Part shown: positions 35,046 to 53,913 of the stretch, one piece after another
Numbering within the stretch: the stretch's first letter is position 1
Layout of the letters: the number at the start of each line of letters is the position of its first letter
Origin: Cichorium intybus
Taxonomy: Eukaryota > Streptophyta > Magnoliopsida > Asterales > Asteraceae
Direction: 5' to 3'
Assembly: GCA_023525715.1 (NCBI GenBank)
Contig: CM042011.1
Location: 61,147,354 to 61,211,353, forward strand
DNA: 64,000 bases
The notes under the pieces: model-generated
Database searches by the model: none
What the model saw: the letters and a program-made list of their open reading frames with translations, nothing else
What the model was told of the DNA's origin: nothing
Made by a program: the position numbers and the translations under genes

Positions 35046-37500
35046 TTTTTGATACTTAAGATTCCTTTGTCTTTTTTCTTTTTAGATCAAGATTTGCCCC
35101 TCGTGTTTTTTGTAAGAAATTTAGTAGTATGCCTTTTATATATGCCTTTTGTGTAATAATTTTCATCTCTTGGCCTTGTAATGTCGAAACAGTTTTGTTT
35201 TTTTAATCTTTTTTTATTTTAATATCACAAATAATATTTTATATTTTTACAAAGGCTATGTGGAAGTCTAAAATAAGTTGTTAGTGTGCAATCCCTCCAA
35301 AGTGAAATCTTGAATAAATGCAAATGAAAATTTAGTTAATCCCTCCAAAGTTAAATCTTAAATAATACTACACTTTAAGTCATAGTTTTAATTATAATTT
35401 GAACTTTTAGGTTTCTAATATTAATATACGAACTTAATCTATAAAAATGTCACGATGATTATTTACATTTCGAAAAGAAAAACTAATGCAAGTTATATAA
35501 CATGATGGAGTCTTTAATGTTGAACTTACTATAAATTTATGCATCAAAATGAAGGCGAGGAGAGGGCCCGACAATCATACCACCCCGCGGTCGACAAAGC
35601 GTGTTCCCTTCAAAACATATGTTATGGTCAATTATAAGCATTTGGGCTAAATTATTTGATAGAATATTTTTAAAATTAATCATCGAAACCCATATAATAA
35701 TGTATTTGTGGTCATATGTAGAAAGCATACGAGCTCACTTGAGATCCGAGTATCAAATTAATATCCACTAAAAAGTAACGAGATCGTTACAAGCCACCCC
35801 TCCCGATATTAATGTAACGTTAACTATAACACTTTCTGTTTGTGTTGTTTGGTTCTTTTTATAACAAATTCAAAAAAATTACCTAATTCTAATATGGAGT
35901 ATGTCTAAATCATTTGTCTCAAAAGAAAGAAATTAAAATAAAAGTAATAGATGGAGTATATCAATAGTTATTTTATATAATTTACGTTACGATTTATTAC
36001 ATCCAAACAATTTAAAGAAAAAACAACATAATTTATTCTGGTACATGACAACAAGAAAAATGATAATTTTACATTGCTTATTATGAAATGTATTATTTTT
36101 GTGTCAATTTAGGTTTTAGGCAAAACTAAAATCGGACCATGCTCAACTCAAAACTCTTAAATCAAAAGTATTTACAGTCGTTGCTTATATAACATTGTGT
36201 GTCTGCCGTTTAATGATAAATGATATTTGTTGATGAATTTTGTGTATATTAAGTATTACATGATTCCAAAGGAAATTAATTACCGAAAGAAACGCAATCA
36301 AGTAAGTATTTAATTGAAGTTTAATCACGTAAAGATTTAATTTGTGCTTTTATGACTATTTAAATTAGTAAAAATCAACTTCAATCAACCAAAAATAGTA
36401 ATAATCAAGTTAACCACATTATTTTTTTTTTTGTTTTATTTTCTTCGTCAATATTTCTTCTCCAATAAGTAATCAAAAATTTGAATTTTATGGTAAATAA
36501 TTCGAATAGATTAATAAAAAGATTATAAAAAACGACTTAATCATTGTCTTCCTAAATATTACGTCGTATAGTATGTAGAGGGGTTTGGAAATTTATATTT
36601 ACAAGTGAATCATCTAATACTACAACGTTTCAGTTGCTAAGTTCTACAATATTTTGGTGAAATAAATCCAACATTATTTATCTTATTATCAAGGTTTAAT
36701 TAATCTATTTATGATCAACTTTGACAACAATTAAGAGAAAACAAGAGTTTACTTATCAAGTATCACATTCGAGATCTTGTCTATATATTTTGCTAAAAAT
36801 AATAAATGCTTTACTTTGTTCGATTTTACAGTCCATTCTCAAATTCTCTTGTATTTTTATCGGTTATTGTTGATGCTTGGTTGTATATAGAACAAATTGT
36901 AGAACGAATAAAGCTAATACTTAGGCGTAAAACACATACTGGTTTTGACACAAGGGTCAGAATCAAGACAAGATTACATTTTTACCTAGACTTGAAGTAA
37001 AAATTTATATCCTGCCGCATTACACAGGTACACAATTAATAATTTGAATAGAAATACTTTCCAATTATCGAAATTTGCACGTGTCTATGAAGCCAACGTA
37101 TCATAACGGGGGCAAGGCTTTTACATTATGAAATCGGAGTTTCTTTCATGAATTATATGAACCCGTCGGTGGTCACATTTATTGCACCTACCTTTAGATG
37201 AAGCCCAACAATTCAAAAGGGTCCAACTTTTATTTAGTAACCTCCAATATTTTGAACTATTCATCCCCACTATGGACCATACTAGAAATCATTATTTTAT
37301 TTTAATACATGAAAATTTAATTCTCTTTATGGAGATAAATAATCATAGATAAGGGGATTGTCGATATGGTTGGAAAAAAAACTATTGCTTTATTTTTACA
37401 ATTTTGTTCGACAGTTAACTTTATAGCTAACAATAGAAACAAATTAAAGAGACACCACCATGTATACTTATTAGTCTACATGACATAATTTAAGAACTCT
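35046..37500. other. AT-rich intergenic DNA, no feature recognised
   Basis: No long open frame, domain motif or terminal repeat was found over about 2.4 kb. A few short open frames are consistent with chance. Confidence 0.5.
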
Positions 37501-37536
37501 CACTCCGCTTGCACGCACGCACATATACATACACGG

Positions 37537-37549
37537 GCACACACACACA

Positions 37550-37631
<82 letters not shown>
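37537..37631. repeat. Compound (CA)n-(TA)n microsatellite
   Basis: About 44 bp of CA/AC dinucleotides with minor interruptions runs directly into about 51 bp of pure AT. It is potentially highly variable in length. Confidence 0.95.
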
Positions 37632-38238
<607 letters not shown>

Positions 38239-38884
38239 TAGCTGCGTACCCGCGCAATGCGGCGGCGGCAAATAGTTTCGTTTCGGCATTTAGTTTTTAG
38301 GTGCTACGTTGCAGATGAGAGGGGGAGTTGCCGAATATGAGAGTGATTAAATTCTTTTCGAGCGATTGATTACTTTTCCAACGATATAGGGGACGATAAA
38401 TACCCGAGAGTGTGGGTGGGGAGGGGAGTCGTTGAATAGTATGTAAGGTTTCGCTTCCGTGTGTGGTTTTCTGTGATAATATTTTTAATTCAAATATAAG
38501 TTTCTTTTGGGGGAAGATAATTGTATTCTTATTAACATCCTCGTTTGACAACTTTTTAATTAGTTATTTAACAAATAACACAACTTTTTTGTCATGCAAC
38601 AAAAGTATATAATTCCAAAAAACACATAATGTATCGTCAATATCATTACAAATGTATGTTACATATCACGTAAAACTTCTCGATATACCACGTTCGATGT
38701 GTAAACTTCAGGCGTCTCAAAATCTTTGGTAGAAAATAGCTGTCATTTTGATTGATTGGGCTGTCAAATTGCTTAAATTTGTTATAGTATTGGTCACTCA
38801 TGCAGTACTTACTTGTACATTTTGTTATATAATAAAAAATTTAAGCATTTTTGTATGTTATTAATAGAAAACAAATTAATGGGG

Positions 38885-39030
38885 TCCATCCTTGAATAAT
38901 AATACTGGTGGTTATGTGACAAAAGTCCCCCATTTTTTTAAAAAAAATGGGTGGTTATGTGACAAAAGTCCCCCATTTATTAAAAAAAAAGGGGTTATGT
39001 GACAAAAGTCCCCCATTTTTTGTTTAAATG
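38885..39030. repeat. Short tandem repeat within the Helitron
   Basis: Three successive copies of a unit containing GTTATGTGACAAAAGTCCCC, each followed by a T-run and A-run, with a period of about 48-60 bp. A further copy lies near 39332. Confidence 0.8.
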
Positions 39031-39650
39031 ATATAAATAAATTGTATCAAATAACCCAAAGGTTAGAATTTACACACCTGAAGGTGTCGTAGGGTGGTGT
39101 TGAGAGGTGGTGCTGGTTAAGCATGGAATCCGGTTGCAAGGACCTGAAACGTAAAATAAATTAAACCATTGGTTTCATATAAACACTAACACATTAAATC
39201 AGACATCAGATTTAAAAATAATTAAAAAATAACAATTAAACTGGTGGTTGTTTCATATAAAAAGTCAAATTTTAATTCAAACTAAAAGTTTGTTTTCAGT
39301 TCAAAAGTCCCCCAAATTTAAAAAAAAACGGGTTATGTGACAAAAGTCCCCCTATTTTTGTTTAAATGATATAATTAAATGGTATCAAATAACCCAAAGG
39401 TTAGAAATTACACACCTAAAGGTGTCGTAGGGTGGTGTTGAGAGGTGGTGCTGGTTAGGCATGGAATCCGGTAGCAAGGACCTGAATTGAAAAATAAATT
39501 AAACAACTGGTTTCATATAAACACCACCACATTAAGTCAGACATTGAACTGAAATATAATAATAATATGACAATAAAACTGGTCCTTGTTTCATATAAAA
39601 AGTCAAATTTTAATTCAAAAGAAAAGTTTGTTTGCAGTTCAATACGTTCA
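38975..39650. repeat. Tandem duplication of about 338 bp within the Helitron
   Basis: The marker GGTGTCGTAGGGTGGTG occurs at 39083 and 39421, 338 bp apart. The surrounding sequence is alignable across the unit, including CATGGAATCCGGT and GTTTCATATAAA. Several substitutions separate the copies. Confidence 0.85.
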
Positions 39651-40430
39651 ATGAAAAAAGGACCAAAAATAATAATAAAACTGAAATTAACTTGTGAAGA
39701 TGCATACATTGAAACAGAAGGAAAAGAAGACCTGAATTGACAAATCAACATAACCAAAATCAGCCACATGACAATAGACACTGCAACCCACTGCATTTTA
39801 ATTTGATTACAATAAAAAAAAATCCATCTACAAAGGTAAGCTAATCAAGAACCACGCAATATCAACATATTTAAAAAAAAATGTTGACAAACATCGACAG
39901 TATACTTCTATATACAAAAGCCGAACATCAAATGGGGAGGTTACAGTATATCAAACTGAAATTATTAACCGGACATACTGAATTCTTACAATCCCTAACC
40001 AAAATTCATACCAAAATCGTTGGAGATCCATACCAAATACGATCTGCAATCCGGTGGAGATCCAAACCAACAACGAACCGGAAATGGTGGCGGATTTAGG
40101 GTCCTATTTGAGCTTGATTGTGTTGGAAGCAGACACCGGCAGCAATGGTTGTTGAGGAATCACGGTTGAAGGCGGAAGAACCGTTGGAGAACCATACCAA
40201 ATCCGCTCGATTATCATCAGGTAACAAATCGTTTGATTACCAAAAAAAAAGCCATCTACAAAGGGTGTCCCTATAATCAACCCTGTTACAAAACACCAAC
40301 AAGTGAAACATGTCTATGCAAAGACTTTCATGAAAGGAAAGTACATTGTTAATATTGAAAGTAGGTTGCCTTAATTGAAAGTAAGACAAGTGAACTATGT
40401 AATATCTTAAACATGATGTAAAGTCTAAAC
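39651..40430 (-). other. Helitron interior, unassigned
   Basis: No recognisable domain. A stretch near 40040-40155 (GAGATCCAAACCAACAACG and GCAATGGTTGTTGAGG) recurs in diverged form near 43380-43420, showing internal copying. Captured host exons are possible but none was identified. Confidence 0.4.
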
Positions 40431-40459
40431 TACTTGAATGTCATTGGCATCCAAATGAA

Positions 40460-41330
40460 CATTGTCATAACTGAAAATTTCAAACTTCAAACTTTTCAAA
40501 ATTTTCAAATTTCAAATTTCGAAAATTTTCAAAAATTCACTTTTCAAAATCATTCAAAATTTCAAACTTCTCAAATTATTCAAAATTTTCAAATTTCGAA
40601 AATAAATTTTCAAAATTTCAAACTTTTCAAAATCATTCAAAATTTCAGAATTTTCAAATTATTCAAATTTTCGAAAATTTTGAGTTGCTATTTTAAAAGT
40701 TTCATAATTTTCAGAAATTTAAAAGTTTCAAAATTTTCATAAATTTAAAAGTTTCAAAATTTTGGGCGAAAATTTCAAACTTTTCAAAATCATTCAAAAT
40801 TTTTGACTTTTCAAATTATTCAAATTTTCAAAAATTTTGAGTTGCTATTTTAAAAGTTTCAAAATTTTCAGAAATTTCAAATTTCAAACTTTTCACAATT
40901 TTCAAATTTCAAATTTCGAAAATTTTAAAAAATTCAAACTTTTCAAAATCATTCAAAATTTCAAACTTCTCAAATTATTCAAAATTTTCAAATTTCGAAA
41001 ATAAATTTTCAAAATTTCAAACTTTTCAAAATCATTCAAAATTTCAGACTTTTCAAATTATTCAAATTTTCGAAAATTTTGAGTTGCTATTTTAAAAGTT
41101 TCATAATTTTCAGAAATTTAAAAGTTTCAAAATTTTCATAAATTTATAAGTTTCAAAATTTTGGGCGAAAATTTCAAACTTTTCAAAATCATTTAAAATT
41201 TTAGACTTTTCAAATTATTCAAATTTTCGAAAATTTTGAGTTGCTATTTTAAAAGTTTCAAAATTTTCAGAAATTTAAAAGTTTCAAAATTTTCATAAAT
41301 TTCAAAGTTTCAAAATTTAGGGCGGGGGCT
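40460..41330. repeat. TTTCAAAATTTTC-rich satellite with 399-bp higher-order unit
   Basis: Low-complexity sequence built from permutations of TTTCAAA and AATTTTC. The rarer marker GAGTTGCTATTTTAAAAG occurs at 40682, 40839, 41081 and 41238. The alternating spacings of 157 and 242 bp define a 399 bp higher-order repeat present about twice. It has no coding meaning despite one open frame. Confidence 0.85.
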
Positions 41331-43470
41331 AAGACACGAAAGTAGATTGCTATTAATAACAAATAAATGAAAGTTTGTTGTTATTTCTTAAATTCAACCC
41401 ACACACAAAATGTTAAAAGAGCATACCGAATATTCCCAGCCATGTTTTTAATCAAATGACTTGGATGCCACATTACTTTCAAAACTGAGTCCAGCATCAC
41501 CAACATTAGCATACGGGTCTCCTGTTGATGTCCACCCCATTAATGTATTCTCCCACCTAAATTCCCACATCATTTAATTATTAATTTAAAAATGAATTAT
41601 TTGAACAGAAACTTCATAGTAATAAGTAATGACTTATTAAAATAGATGTGGGAGGCATATGTAAGATACATACTTTTGTGTAGATAAAAAGTTTATTTTC
41701 CACTTTCCGACTTTGCCAGAACCTTGTTGAGATGCAGTAAGCGCAGGAGAGTAAATCAAGACCTAAACCGCATAATTCAAAATGTTCAAGCATATATTCA
41801 TTTATAAATATAATAAAAGAAGACAAAAATTAAGATAGAACTTCATAAACCATAGCACCAAGATTGGAATCTGTATATTCATAAAGAATCTTATAGCTCA
41901 TCAAGCCCCACAATGATACTACCCTTCTGCTATGATATGAACACATGATCTTGTAACAGAGAAGCCACAATGATACTACCCTTCTGCTATGATATGAACA
42001 CAATCTGCATTGGAGAACCTTCTTGATGTCTCCTTCAGTTCCACAAAATAAGAGTCAGAAATGAGTAAGATGGAAAACCAGGGTTGTGTCGACTCTTGAA
42101 TCTGACTCGATGTGGTCCGAAAATGATAATACAAGGCGGCACTTGGTTGAGGTCATCATAGTTAGGAAAGCCAATAGAAAATGGGAAAAATAAACTGATA
42201 CAGGTAAAGAGATGAGAGTAATAAACATGGGTCAAGATTTCTTTGAGACATTTTGTCAAACACTTGGATGCATGTTCTATAAAATCCTAAAATAACCATA
42301 AACCCATATTTCTGTATTTACCTGAGAAGAAAATAGCAGATCTAAGGTTTTCAAATCCAGAAAACAACCAAAAAGTAACAAATAGATAATAAAAATATAT
42401 TGTTTTGATTAAATAATCTCACTCACCTATTTTACAGCTTCATTTGTTGCAGTTAACGTTGATGGAGTCAAGTATGGTTATCAATCAAATATGAGACAAC
42501 CAAAAACCTAAACACAACCAAAGTAGATAAAACCCAGATGTAGATCAAACATGGAATTAAAATAAAGCAAAAAAAAGAAGGCCACGAAACATGTGTAGTT
42601 AAAATCGTACCTGAAGATGAAACAGGCAACCGATTTTAAGTTCTGAAAACACAAAAAACAGAGAAGCATACCAAGAGTTAACGATGGTGTAGATCCAAAT
42701 CGACACTCAAATACCTGTAATAAGAAATAACAGACAAAGACGGGTTACTTATTAACGTTTTCAGATTTTTGATTATATTCCAGACATGTGGCCCGTGTTG
42801 AACATCATCAAAAAATAGATCTAGACAAAGTTGAAAGGTAAGCTAAATCGTAAAACCAAAGCACACTTCAAACCTGCTGTTGCTTCTTCAAATAATAGAT
42901 CTAGGCGGAACTTGGTGCGGTGGTCGTGCGACGATCATTGGATGCACCTGTGATGGCTAGTGGCGGAAGGTAGCAGTGAGGCAGAGGTAGTAGTAACAGG
43001 CGTGGTGGTGGTCAAAAAATCGTGGTGGCTCTGGTTACCGGGGATGATGTAGTTTGGATGACCGTTTCTCTACTAAAACATCCACCTCCACGAACAAGAA
43101 ATGGGAACACCGTTTTCAGACCAACGTGAACCAAAAGCCCTTTTTTAACATCACTTGGGTCTGAAAGCAAAGCAGTCATGAAATAAATATGTGGTTACCT
43201 TAAAGATTCGCTATGACATTCTGTCTAAGGGGTACCGATGGAGAGACGAATTCGGTGGATAGTTGAGTGTGGTGGTGGTAGTAATCTGCAATAAGAGCAG
43301 AACATTTATCAAAGAATCAAAACCAGACTAAGCGATGAAAAACGATGGTGGAGGTGAGGGATGTGTACAGGTGGCGGATCGAGATCCAAACCAAAGCCGA
43401 TCGGCACCAATGGTTGTTGAGGGCTCGAGATCCAAACCAAAGCCGAAGGAGATCCACTCATTTCACTCTA
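41331..43470 (-). other. Helitron interior, unassigned, with a local duplication
   Basis: No domain recognised on either strand. A segment with GATACTACCCTTCTGCTATG is present twice, near 41913 and 41971. Possible exon-like islands on the minus strand, 42600-43100, were not identifiable. Confidence 0.4.
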
Positions 43471-43484
43471 ATACTTTAAATCGG

Positions 43485-43700
43485 CTCTGAGATGGTGGCG
43501 ATAGCAATGAGATGGTGGCAGATGCAGGCGGCGTTGTGTAGAGGAGATGGCCCGGTGGCGGATACGATGAGATGGTGGCGGATGCGATGGTGGCGGATGC
43601 GATGAGATGGTCCGGTGGCGGATACGCTGAGATGGTGGCGGAAGCGACTGTCGTTTCTTTGAGAGAGAAATAGAGCGAGAGAGAGAGAAGAGAGAGTGGG
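43485..43700 (-). repeat. Minisatellite plus CT-rich tract near the Helitron 5' end
   Basis: Repeats of GATGGTGGCGGATGCGAT-like units (about 18-21 bp, within longer 57-bp units) are followed by a GAGAGA tract. On the minus strand the tract reads as CTCTCT, like a transcript leader. This resembles a promoter/leader region inside the Helitron, but no reading frame follows clearly. Confidence 0.6.
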
Positions 43701-43915
43701 AGGTGGAGCAAATTGGGGATGACGGCTCAAAATGTGTTCTGTCGAGGGTTTTTTTTTTTTCTTTTATATTCTCACATTAGGTCATATTAGGTCAGTAAAT
43801 AGCAGTAGACACGTGGCAATCCGGTTTTAGGTGCATCAAAGGGTTGTACTATCTTAATTTTAAGACTTCTGTGCATTAAAGGGTTGTATTTTATATATGG
43901 TTTATAGTATGGTAT

Positions 43916-44116
<201 letters not shown>

Positions 44117-44117
44117 T

Positions 44118-45040
44118 TGCACATTTTTTACATCAACGCACATGTAGAGGATTATATCAAAAAACTCACTTCATTTTTTTTGTTTTTAAAATTTTTCAAC
44201 ATTGTTCTTTTTCAAAAATAAAAATCGAATATACCAAAATTCATAATTTTTTGTCCTCTACAAATAGACATCCATATTGATGTATAAAAAAAATTTCATA
44301 AGTACAGCTCGTCTGGATTCATAATGTGAATCTGAACTGTAAAAATTTGAATATGAGTAATTATTTTACTTTTAAAACTTTACTACTTCAATATTATAAC
44401 CATTTATAAGTAATATACTTGATTCACAAATAGATTTACTCATATTTACACGAAAACTTATTCATATTCACATATCAAAATCATATAGTATTAAGAATTT
44501 ACATAGAAGTTTTTTACTACTTAAACATTTTAACCATTTATAATGATTTTACTCTGATTCACAATATAAATTATTTATATTCACATAACAATTTACTCAG
44601 ATTCACATATCAATATCATATGACATTTTAAATATATTCTGAAATATAAATATGATTAATTTAGTAAGAAAATTATTAACAATTCAACATTTTGATCATT
44701 TATAATGAATATACTATGATTCATAAGTTAATTCAATTCACATTCATATAAAAATTTATTCAGATTCACATGACAATATCATATGCAATTGTGAATGTCA
44801 ACAGTGAACAGAATAACAGTTCAAATTCACATGTGAATCTCAACTAGTGGAAATTTCGAAAAAAAATCATTTTTGTATATCAATATGGATCTCTATTTGT
44901 AGAGGACAAATACTTATAAATTTCTATATATTCAGATTTTTTTCGATAAAAAATAACCCCTAAAAATTAAAAAAAAATGAAAAAAAACGAAGTGGGTTTT
45001 TTTAATCCGGTAGATGCACGTCCACCGTAAAGTGTATAAT
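44118..45040. mobile_element. Long-terminal-inverted-repeat (foldback/MITE-like) element
   Basis: The first about 220 bp and the complement of the last about 210 bp are alignable. Shared blocks include CCCACTTC/CTCACTTC followed by a T-run, then TTGTCCTCTACAAATAGA and ATCCATATTGAT. The interior is AT-rich with many TTCACAT motifs and no coding capacity. The outermost bases are too diverged to give a target duplication, so the class is unassigned. A TA array flanks it on the left, and another starts about 65 bp beyond the right arm. Confidence 0.75.
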
Positions 45041-45098
45041 CGTGTGGATGAGATTAGTCCTTTGGTACCATGGTTTATATTAGTCCCTTGTTGAACTT

Positions 45099-46132
<1,034 letters not shown>

Positions 46133-46136
<4 letters not shown>

Positions 46137-46439
46137 CCATTTTTAATAATTATTTGTTCAAATATATAAAGATGTTTAAAATGTGTTTCAATGTTTTTTG
46201 AAAATACTAAAATATCATCGATATATACTATAATAAAATCACTATAAGGATTAAATATATCATTCATTATGTTTTGAAATTCCGATGGAGCATTTTTTAA
46301 TCCAAATGGCATAACATTCCATTCATATTGTCCAAAAGGAACATTAAAAGCAGTTTTATATCTGTCTTTTTCATTAATTTGTATTTGCCAATATCCTGAC
46401 TTTAAATCAAATTTAGAAAATATTAATGAATCATGTAAC

Positions 46440-46462
<23 letters not shown>
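46133..46462 (-). pseudogene. Endogenous caulimovirid RT core
   Basis: Minus-strand polymerase sequence contains MPFGLKNAPSEFQ and the catalytic IDD within FIIVYIDDILVFSK. A frameshift in an A-run near 46455-46462 breaks its link with the upstream polymerase. At about 46136 it meets the inverted continuation segment, with a short shared AAATGG at the joint. The family is Caulimoviridae by motif; the genus is not determined. Confidence 0.87.
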
Positions 46463-50109
<3,647 letters not shown>

Positions 50110-50110
<1 letters not shown>

Positions 50111-50600
50111 ATTTTTTTCACAATGTTTTATAAAATCTTACACCAATTAAGGTGTATGAAAGATGGGGTGCTACACTTACCATATGAATCCGCGATCCAT
50201 CAAATTGAAAAAGAAAAAGAATTGAGTTATACCCACAATATTATAAGGTTTGAGCAACCTATTTTGAGCATAACAACCAAGAAGACGATTAGCTTTACAT
50301 TTCATCCTAATAACATCAAAATTAGCCGCTGATATGATAAAAGGGTTTAACTCAAAATATATCCTTATTGATTAAGGAAGACTCAAAATAATCCCAAATC
50401 ATAAAATTAAAAGCTACAATTAGGTTCAATCATTGCAAGAGCTACAATTAGGTTTGCACTAAAGGTATCATTCTCACCGGTCCAACTACTTCTAGTGAGA
50501 TTACTTCAATAGCTGTGACTTCGGCTCCGGTTTTTGGTGATGAGTCAAAGTATAAGGACAAGGGAAAACAACCTATGGTGGTTTTATTGAAAGAAGAAGG
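50110..50600. other. Spacer before the unidentified coding remnant
   Basis: No defined feature. Short frames suggest eroded coding sequence continuing into the next entry. Confidence 0.35.
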
Positions 50601-51760
50601 AAAGAAACAAGAAGAATAAATGAGGCAAAAGATAGCAGAAGCTAGAAATGTAGAGCAAGCTTATCATGATGCTTTGATGGCTAACGATATTGAGATAAAG
50701 GAGAAGACGGAAGCTGGTAGAGAATATGGTTGGGGGATTGCTAAATCTTTTGAGTTAAAAACTCAAGAATCTTACTTTGTGGAGAATTTTTATGATTTTA
50801 AGTTGGATTTTCCAATTTCATCAAGATGTTATGCTTATCCGTGGATGAGTGGTACTTCTTATGAGAATGCAATGCCAAAGAGTTATCAAAACAGGTTATT
50901 TGTTGTTATGAAATCATGATGAAGAATCCTATGGAAGTATGGAAACCGAAGAAAATTCGAATAATTGATTTGGTTAAAAGAGGTGTTACATGTGAAGGTG
51001 TTATTTCAAATTTTGTTATTAATGTAACACATGGTGCTGATGAAGAGGGTGTGATTACAACCACTGATTTTCCTCATCTTAATGTACATGACTTCATGGT
51101 GTTGTACAAAACTCTTGTTCTATCAAGGATTCCAATTCATCAAGCCCTTAGTAAGATTATCTCAAATTACTTGTGTTTCTACTATAATGATCTTGCTAAG
51201 AAGGATGTAATGCTAGGACACTTTATTGGAAACAAGCTTGATGTTCTAGATAGAGTTGTGCCTAATATTGGTGATAAATAGGATGGTGATATTTTGAAGA
51301 CTCCAACTCTTGGAGTTGTGTATTAGGAAATATATGCTGGAACAAAAAAAGTGATGAATATGTTCTTTAGGATGGAGGAAAAGTGTCTATTTTGTACAAC
51401 GATTATTCGTTCTGTTATTAACCGTGTTAACCTATGTTCAAAGAATAAATATGATATTAGGAAGAAAGTCCTAGATGAACTGAACTGGTTGTTAGCAATT
51501 TGAGAAGTTATGATCGAAATTTCTCTTTCTCTGTTTCCACCCGTATTTAAGACTTAGAAGGATATTTGAAGGACTCAACAAAAAGAGGGGATTGTTAAAG
51601 AACATTTGATGTTGTGTCACAGTATTAGTCATCCGAATATGACCTTTGAAGGTTTATGTTATAAGGCGTTTTTTGCTGATCCGAAGTTGAAGAGCTTCGA
51701 AGGCTCCTTCAGATCCATACACAAAGAACCTACTGAAGCCGCTATTAGCTGATGGCATAT
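50600..51760 (+). pseudogene. Unidentified decayed protein-coding stretch, probably retrotransposon-related
   Basis: Two overlapping frames, 50620-50919 (99 residues, beginning MRQKIAEARNVEQAYHDALM) and 50916-51281 (121 residues, including WKPKKIRIIDLVKRGV and LSRIPIHQALSKIISNYLC), look like one protein broken by a frameshift. Less clear coding-like sequence continues to about 51760 with stops. Composition (charged helical N-part, then a globular domain) is unlike random AT-rich DNA. I do not recognise the family with certainty. A gag-like open frame of a plant LTR element is my guess from the surroundings. Confidence 0.4.
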
Positions 51761-51857
51761 GTTAGTGTGAGCTAGGTTATTGTAACCACTTCATGTGGGA
51801 TTTCTTACCTGTATCTTTTTGATTCGTTGTTGTTCTCCACAGACTTTGTTAAGACTA

Positions 51858-52839
<982 letters not shown>

Positions 52840-53316
52840 ATCGAATTGAGGAAGGAGGCGCATAAAACTGAATGCCTATTGAAACTGCTCGACTGGCGGA
52901 TTTGAAATGAAAAGCCCGCTATAAATTGGATTTAGAAGGCAAAACAAGTATGACTTTTTCATGACATTTTAAACAGGAATCACCAGACTCAAGATTTTTG
53001 GGATTAATTATAACGACTCTTAGGTTGTTGACCCATCCTCAGTCAAAACCGAGGGTATTAAGTTTTTTGAAAGAAAATTCTCGACCATGTCCTTCTTCGA
53101 CCTCCATTCTTGAGCAAAAAGGTCAATAAACTAAGCATTGTTCAACATGAGCTGTTGGAGGAACCATTCTCACTTTATGAAATTAAATGGGTTACTTGCC
53201 TTTACGATATAGATCGAACTCTTGGACCCGATTTGACAAAAGGGGAACACTTTCTAGCATCTTTAGGAGTTGAGATTGCTATGGAGGTTTGGAATGATAT
53301 CGATATCACGACTTGA
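52840..53316 (+). pseudogene. LINE (L1-type) reverse-transcriptase remnant
   Basis: In shifting frames the plus strand reads like the pre-RT region of plant L1-type LINEs. Examples are AHKTECLLKLLDWR, TRLKIFGINYND-like, VKTEVLSFLKENSRPCP and then NKLSIVQHELLEEPFSLYEIKW followed by a GPD motif. The order matches LINE ORF2, where EEPFS..EI...GPD begins the RT domain. Stops and frameshifts make it a relic. The copia element 53327-58484 is inserted right after it, and no convincing LINE sequence resumes beyond 58489. Confidence 0.55.
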
Positions 53317-53326
53317 TGGCCCTCCT

Positions 53327-53819
53327 TGTTGGGAATAACAAAACAAGTTAGGCACTTCCGACAAACGATAAACGATTCCGGTAAAACACGCGGAAATAAA
53401 ATGGAGAATAACGGCAAACCAAAAGAAACTGTAAAATCGAAACACAATATTTAACGTGGTTCGGTCACGGGATCACGACCTACGTCCACGGACGAACGAG
53501 AGAGAGGGCTTTATTAACACTAAGAAAACACTACAATCATACAAGGCTAAACTGCACTTGTAGTCTGACTATTCACAATAAAATATCACTCGCATTTTTG
53601 GCTGCCAACTGGACTCTGCACAAAAGGCTATCTCACAAAATCGTGATATATCTATCTATGTGTTTGTGTTTCTTTGTGTTTGTGTTTTTGTGTGGTGCAT
53701 TGAGGTGTTGGGCAGTCTTGTATTTATACATGTTTGGAAGAATGTGAAAAGGATAAATGTGAAACAAATGAAGCAGGCGCCCATTTATTTTGTTGACTAT
53801 CAAGCATTCACACCTAACA
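53327..53819 (-). repeat. LTR of the copia element (3' LTR in element orientation)
   Basis: 493 bp, TGTTGGGAATAAC to CACCTAACA on the plus strand. On the minus strand a TATAAATA box lies near 53728-53721. Differences from the partner include G/A at about 53368, 53436 and 53693 and three changes near 53581-53600. Confidence 0.95.
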
Positions 53820-53830
53820 ATCTCCCACTT
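53820..53830 (-). other. Polypurine tract of the copia element
   Basis: Minus-strand AAGTGGGAGAT directly before the 3' LTR. Confidence 0.75.
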
Positions 53831-53913
53831 GAATGCTTGAACAACTTAGTCTTTCTCTGCCATCCAAATCTTGATCCTTAAACACACACTCTCTCTCGTT
53901 TATGCCCCTTTCC

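Noticed and set aside
38885..39030. CRISPR-like spaced repeats
   Set aside because: Only about three imperfect copies with simple A/T spacers in a plant genome; it is a tandem repeat inside a Helitron.
40434..40742. Open frame of 102 residues rich in Phe, Gln, Asn and Lys
   Set aside because: It is the low-complexity TTTCAAA satellite inside the Helitron.
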